Shown here: positions 58,579 through 64,000 of the stretch, piece after piece
How positions within the stretch are numbered: position 1 is the stretch's first letter
Layout: every line of letters begins with the position of its first letter
NCBI GenBank assembly: GCA_022605405.1
Contig: JABYQQ010000012.1
Span: forward strand, 558,001 to 622,000
Direction of reading: 5' to 3'
Source of the DNA: Earliella scabrosa
Lineage: Eukaryota > Basidiomycota > Agaricomycetes > Polyporales > Polyporaceae
DNA length: 64,000 bases
Program-made: the position numbers and the translations under genes
The notes under the pieces: model-generated
The model's database searches: none
The model's input: the letters and a program-made list of their open reading frames with translations, nothing else
Told to the model about the DNA's origin: nothing

Positions 58579-59162
58579 TAGCGTATGTTTGTAACGTGTT
58601 GTAGTAACTGCGACTGGTGTACGTACATGCCTGGGTATTCATCGTCGGGCGCAGCTCGAGGTGATTGGTGTGATCGCGTTTCCTAACGCCGGCGTGCGCT
58701 TGTGTCGGGGCGCGAGCTGGAGATATGTTCGGGGAAAGGATCAGTTTGGGCGGAAGAGTGAGACGAGACGCCAAGGGAATGGCAACGGGGCGGAGGAGCA
58801 TCAAATATCATGATCTAGTGTCGCACTGCCACTGCCACCATGGCTCGGGCAGATTGAAGACTCGGTCGAGTGGGCTGTTGCTGCTTGCGTTCGTTCGCTT
58901 TCTCTCCGTGCTCTCCTTTCCGTTCTTTCTTTCCCCTCTCTTCGTTTTCTTCTGGACCGGCTCCCGTCTGCTCAGGTCAGACCTTTCGTTTCGACCACAG
59001 GCGCAGGACGACCTCTTTTGCGGTTCTCAGCAATTTTGGCCAGTCTGTCGGGGACAGTTCGTGCTTTGAACCCTTCGTGTTTTCTTTTCTTCTTCAGTCC
59101 TGCGCTCTCTTCTTTTTCCTCGCCGTTTGCTACGTCACCGTCCAAAGAACTTGACGAACATC
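58579..59162. other. intergenic, pyrimidine-rich promoter of the receptor gene
   Basis: 584 bp. A strongly pyrimidine-rich tract (C/T on the plus strand) covers about 58885-58960 and again 59075-59120, a common mark of fungal promoters and leaders. No coding region is supported. Confidence 0.5.
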
Positions 59163-61690
59163 ATGTCTTCGATCCAGAACACGCTGGTATTGTCGAATGG
59201 TCAGGCCTCGACCCTGATTGTGAGTCCTCTTCGCGTCCATGCCACCTGCTGAGTGCGGCGAAGCTAAGTCCCCTGGGGCAGGCAATCATCCTGTTCGCTT
59301 CTATCTCCCTGACTGCAATCCTCGCTGTCTTCGTCCGCTACTCATGGGATCCGATCATGGCCTTCGTCAAGCGCCAGCGCGGGAACCAGCACCACTCGCG
59401 GGCGTTCTTCCACACGCAGCTGGGAGCGTACATCGCATCGCTTATGCTCTGCAATGCGTTCAGTAGCGTTTCAATGATGGTTGACTCGCATTGGGCGGGT
59501 GCGAAGGCTGTAACCGAAGGTGCGTGAACATATTTGGATGCGGGATATGCAGGAAAGGGCTCAGGTCGTACTCGCGCGCAGGAACTCTGTGCAACACACA
59601 AGGTATGACCATCCAGAAACGTGCATGGAGGGGGAATGAAGTTTTCATGATGGTGCGCAGGGATTCTCTCACAGATTGGGGATACGGGAGGAGCATACTT
59701 CACGGGTACGATCGCGATCCACACGTTCAACACACTTGTCCTACGCAACAAGATCCCGGGATGGGCATGCTTGGGTGTCGTGCTTTTGGGCTGGCTCATT
59801 GCAGTCCTTTTGGGTCAGTACTGTCCTATATCGAGACGAACTCTCCTCCTGAGATGATGCGTACCTTCAGCCGCCACCCCCGCATGGATCCGGAACTTGG
59901 CATTTGGGCCCGTATACGGCATCCAGGAGTTCCAGTGCGGCATCTCGCGCAACTGGCCGCTTCTGAGCACCGGCCTTCACCTCGTTCCGGTATGTATCTT
60001 GTTACTTCATGGTATGACGAGACTTCTGAATCTGCTTCGAAAAGCTGCTGCTCGGTTCCGTCATCTCGGTCATCTTCTACACGCTGGTGTTCCTCGTCCT
60101 TCGTGGAACTCTGACGATCAAGAATGGTCTCAAAATTACCATTGATCGCTCAAACAGATGGAGCATGTCCAGCGCGACAACTGTTGAATACCAGCGTTTC
60201 ATTGCTGCTGTCGCACGAAGCATGTTGTGGTAAGTTCATCCATGACTATAGAAAGAAGCTCCACTGATCGAAGATTGATGTCAGGTACCCCGTTGGTGAG
60301 CACGAATGAGTCTTACAAGAACTATGCGAATCTGACTAGGTATCGTAGCCTACAACTTCCTGCTCCTGCCTCACATCATCGTCAACCTTACCAAGTCATC
60401 AAGCATCAGTGTTCCTTTCGAGGCCAGCGTATTTGCCCAGACGAGTGCTTCGCTGCTTGGTGAGTGGTTCCCAGTATGTCTGCAGCTTTCCAATCGTGAC
60501 ATGTTCTTTCAGGCTTGGCCAATGCTCTGATCCTCTGCAACACGCTCCGCATCCTGCGTCCATTCCTTACTGGCAGCCTCGGAGGTAGCGTCATCGCGAG
60601 TCAGAAAGGCAAGGACGCCGATATGGAGAGCTTCTTCGCTGGTGCCAAGTCCCCCATGGGTTTCACCACGCCCTCTCCGAGCACACCTAGGAACCCTGAG
60701 AAAGCGTTCGTTCCCAAGACCGAGAGCAAGCGCGAGTGGACCCCTCCTCCACGCGGTGCTTCTCGGCCCATGGCCAACATCGGTGCGACCGTCGCTCGCA
60801 GCCTCAGCCAGGTCAGCCGCAGCGTGTCTCTCAAGCGCAAGGATTCGCAGCGTAAGGAGTCGCAGCCCAACCCGATCAACACCACGACAGCGGTCGCGCG
60901 GCCAATCACTCCTGTGGCCGAGCTTAATGCGATGATTACCGTCCCCGAGCCAGCCGTCAGGAAGAACACGCTTCCATCGAACCCTCGTCTCCCAGGTGCC
61001 TCTCCTAGCCTCCCGGCTCCCCGTCGCGACACGCGCTCTCCGCTCGTGAGGCAGCCGACTCTTACTGTGGAATCCCCCGTTGATGATGCGCCTTACACGA
61101 CGATCAACCTGAACACGCCCGAGCCTCCTCGCAAGTCGGCAGCGCTCTCCGTCAAGACTCCTTCGTCTCGCCACACTTCCGCGAGCGACTCTCTGCTGTC
61201 CATGTACCTCTCGCGCACGCCTGAGCAGCCCGAGATGGAGAAGCCGGCACCGCCCCCCAAGGCTCTCCCGCCCAAGCCACGTCCTCAACCCATGCCGCTC
61301 TCTGCCCGCCCGCCAATGAAGCAGAACTCGCTTGCCCCCTCCCCTCTTCCTACCCTACGCTCGGCCCGCGTTCCCGTTGGGTACGCGCCCGATAGGCAAG
61401 CCTTTGCCAACAACGAGTGGGCGGAGCGCGTCCGCCGTGGTGCCCCCACCCCGACGACCGCGACGATCAAGGCAGAGCGCCGGCGGTCAAGGTCGCTCGA
61501 CCTGACGCCCACGACCATCCCTCGCACGGCTACGCTCCAGACCGCGCGCACCCCCGTGTACGGCAGCTCGTTGACCGTGAACACGCCGCGTCGCGACGCG
61601 ATGCTCAGTGCGCGCACGCCGACGTCCGCACGGCGTCTCCCCCCGACCCCGAGCCGTCAAGGCAGCACGACGCCCGGCGGCTACCTCTGA
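59163..61690 (+). CDS. seven-helix GPCR-like receptor (cAMP-receptor/Git3-like) with long Pro/Ser tail
   Basis: Exon 1 (59163-59219) encodes MSSIQNTLVLSNGQASTLI and is spliced to AIILFASISLTAILAVFVRYSW, helix 1. Helices 2 and 3 are in the segments QLGAYIASLMLCNAFSSVS and GAYFTGTIAIHTFNTLVL, with the extracellular TLCNTQGILSQIGDTG between. Helix 4 is GVVLLGWLIAVLL, then an ECL2 Cys in IQEFQCGISRNW, helix 5 LLLGSVISVIFYTLVFL, an Asn/Arg loop, helix 6 RSMLWYPVAYNFLLLP and helix 7 SASLLGLANALILCNTLRI. A 370-residue tail follows, Pro/Ser/Thr/Arg-rich and without helices. It resembles basidiomycete cAMP-receptor-like or Git3-like GPCRs; ligand unknown. A shorter or longer C-terminus is possible (see the Pro-rich frame after the stop). 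Confidence 0.85.
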
Positions 61691-64000
61691 ATAGGAACGA
61701 TTGACGACCCCTGATCCTTCGTTGACGATCGCGAACGATCCCTCCCCCCTCGTGCAGCAAGCAGCCAGCCGACCACCCCCGGCCCGCCCTCCTCCCGTCC
61801 TCCAACGTTACAGCCAGAACCCCCTCCCGGCCGGCCTCAAGCCAGCGACCCAGCCCCTGCCCCAGACAATGTAAGATGTACGTTAAAGCGCTCATGGACT
61901 ACACATACGTACCCGTCACGACCCTGGTCTCTTCGTGCATGCGGGCCCCTCCCACGAACTTCTCCAAGTTCCTTCGCGGGCGCCCAGCATGGCCGGCCGG
62001 GCTTGCCCGGTGCCCCCCCCGCATTTACCTATTCTTATTCTTGGTTTCCCCATCTGTAATGTGATAGCTGGACTGTGCGTTATGGACGTGGAGGACCGCG
62101 CCCCCCGCCGAAGACTGTGCTACATCCGACCTGTAGTCGACCGACCGCAACCCCCTCTGCTACTAGCGATAGCTGCTGCACGCTCGTTCCTATTTAATGC
62201 TATGTATCCTTTTTCGCTCTCGCTTCCCACTGCGCGGTGGTGGCCGGTACCGGTGTGAGCGTGACAGTTGGGCCATGTCTTTGTCAGGTTTCAAGCTTCA
62301 AGCTGCTAGCGAGGTGAGATCGTTCTGTCCGTCCTGCCACCGTCCCGCCACCGTCAGCTGTGGCGGGCCCGCATCTACACCGGGCGCTCAGCTGGCTGCT
62401 TGGGAGGACAGCACAGGGGGATAGAGCGAAGGCCAAGTTCGACACCGTGTTTATGTACCACCCAGAGTATTTGGCCCAATAGCAACGACCATCGACCTGC
62501 CAGTGCCCGTCGCGATCGAAGCGGACTGCGGCGAAGCGTCCGGAGGCTTTGGAGCATCCCTGATGTTCAACGTGTCGAGCAAGCCAACCTGGTGATAATT
62601 CCTCACGGACAGCGCTGACATGAGAAGGTCTGTTACCGGTACTGTAATGGACGACGATCATTGACCCATGACGCAGTGAACGAGATGTATAGCTGGTGCA
62701 GCTGCTGCTTATCGGCGGTCCGAGGGGTCTACTACTACCAGAGTTCCATCAAGGTGCTTGCCTATCTCCATGTTGAACCAACCGGATGACAAGTTTGTGG
62801 GATAGCCATGCTGTGGCCGAGTGTCGGGATACCACGCTCGACTGCGCTGCCGCGAAGGAAGGTGGCTGGGGAGTGCTGGAACGCGTTGCGGTCACGATCC
62901 CTGGACCTTCTGCAAGTTCGCGTCTTGTTCGCAGCTCGACAGAGACCGGCGTCGACTGCGTGTCGACTGCTTGAAGGGCTTTTGTGACTGGTCCCGGGCG
63001 CCGCCGGAGCGCGCTGCTCCGTTGCTGCGACCGTCGACGGGCATGCGAGTCGGTCGCGTCGGAGTGCCGCGCTGCAAGTGTTACTTATGCTGGCACTGAC
63101 ACTGACAGTTTGCTAAAAATATATGAGCGACGCCGCACTGAACGGCTGCACATGCGCATGTCTGCCACTGCCGACGTCCGGTCAGCCAAGTTTGTGTCTT
63201 CTGTAGATGGACTCTCGCCGGACATACCGGGTGGCGTCTCTTCTCTCCTCGCAGTCGCAGTTCGCACTCACGCCGCGCGATGAGTCTCGTTGCGGATTGC
63301 TGCGGTCGACAGTGGTGGGATCCCAAGTAAGTCGAGAGAAGTCGAGAAGTGTCCACTGGCAGGAGAAGGGCTTGTTCAAGTTGATAGTTGCAGTTGCCAA
63401 GGCGATGAGCGGGAGCATTGGAATAGATGGTTGACCTTAAGCGCACGGGATGAAGTCCGAGGTCATGGGAGCGGTACGGTGACGTTGATGGCCTACGCTA
63501 TAGGGTGATAGCGTATAGTGAGCTCCAGAATATTGGAGACAGTTGTGGACATACCCCGCACATTGTCAGTTCGCACGTCCAGAGAAAGTATCACTGGCGG
63601 GTCTAAGATAGGCAAGTAGGTAAGCAAGTCAGCTTTCTGGGCGATGAAAGACGATGTCATTATCAGCTTCCGTCAAGGGCGCAGTAGCTATATACATACC
63701 CTTTGGGAAGGCCACCTCGAGGGATCCCAGGATGGACGGTGTCCATCGGTTCCTGTTGAACGAACAGACCACATATCCCTCAAGAAGGAGATGTATGACG
63801 GCATCCCGGTCACTCAGAACACCTCTAACTGTGATCCTTGGGGGGGCCTGCAGCTGAAAAGGGGTGGTTCAGACCGTGGTGCTGAACGCGAAGCATCAAC
63901 ATGTCACGAAGGCGATGGTCGCGAACATCTGGGCGCGGTTCTGCCTCCTCTTCGGGCCGTATCTCTTCGCTGTGTTCGCACGGGAATCTTCCAGACACAA
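61691..64000. other. right-end stretch without firm genes
   Basis: About 2.3 kb. A Pro-rich plus-strand frame, 61760 to the TAA at about 61873, lies just after the receptor stop and is preceded by an acceptor-like CTCGTGCAG. Minus-strand 62284-62661 and plus-strand 63654-63857 are open but without recognisable domains. At the very edge, 63880-64000 plus strand reads VLNAKHQHVTKAMVANIWARFCLLFGPYLFAVFARESS in one open frame; it could be an exon of a gene that continues outside the window. Confidence 0.35.

Noticed and set aside
60509..61288. Minus-strand open frame of 259 codons
   Set aside because: Antisense to the Pro/Ser-rich receptor tail; Arg/Gly-rich and without domain.
1..64000. CRISPR array, tRNA or rRNA genes, bacterial-type operons
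   Set aside because: No direct repeats with unique spacers, no GGTTCGA-type tRNA B-box in cloverleaf context that I could find, and gene structure is clearly eukaryotic.

Overview
This is nuclear DNA from a filamentous basidiomycete, most likely an Agaricomycete (mushroom or bracket fungus). The genes are dense, lie on both strands and are cut by many introns, mostly about 45-60 nt, with GTRNGT donors and short branch-point-to-AG distances. Lineage-typical families are present: a class I hydrophobin, a DUF6533 membrane protein, a basidiomycete-type HET-domain protein and a DUF5648 secreted protein. I see no rRNA, tRNA, CRISPR or bacterial-style operon. Exon joins were made by eye from splice sites plus family conservation, so gene limits are more reliable than every internal junction.

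Layout. 0-6 kb: 3' end of an alpha/beta (epoxide) hydrolase gene, the fused biotin-synthesis gene (dethiobiotin synthetase plus DAPA aminotransferase, minus strand), then a MARVEL-type four-helix membrane protein with a PPxY tail. 6-12 kb: a large low-complexity Arg/Glu/Pro/Ser protein (+) and a DUF6533 seven-helix protein (-). 13-18 kb: VPS34 phosphatidylinositol 3-kinase (+) and a small secreted DUF5648 protein (+). 18-25 kb: a cytochrome P450 (-) and the importin-alpha exporter CSE1 (-). 25-35 kb: hydrophobin (+), a gene-poor 2.2 kb stretch, an aldehyde dehydrogenase (+) followed by a decayed copy of its own 3' end, an MFS transporter (+) and a small A/B-barrel protein (-). 35-42 kb: an intronless protein with 24 uninterrupted heptads (-), a large probable (alpha/alpha)6-barrel glycosidase-like protein (-) and the ubiquitin-fold splicing factor SDE2 (-). 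42-43 kb: an AT-rich, non-coding island. 43-52 kb: a DUF1295 membrane reductase (+), an MDR enoyl-reductase-like enzyme (+), a HET-domain protein (-) and a second MFS transporter (-). 52-62 kb: a Rieske-AIF oxidoreductase (+), DNA polymerase eta (+) and a seven-helix receptor with a long Pro/Ser tail (+). 62-64 kb: nothing I can assign firmly.

Functionally this is a mixed chromosomal segment and not one gene cluster. Housekeeping genes (VPS34, CSE1, SDE2, POLH, biotin synthesis) alternate with fast-evolving accessory genes (P450, ALDH, MFS, HET, hydrophobin, heptad protein). The most unusual item is the heptad-repeat protein at 35888-37486. The clearest genome-evolution signal is the ALDH relic at about 31340-31740.
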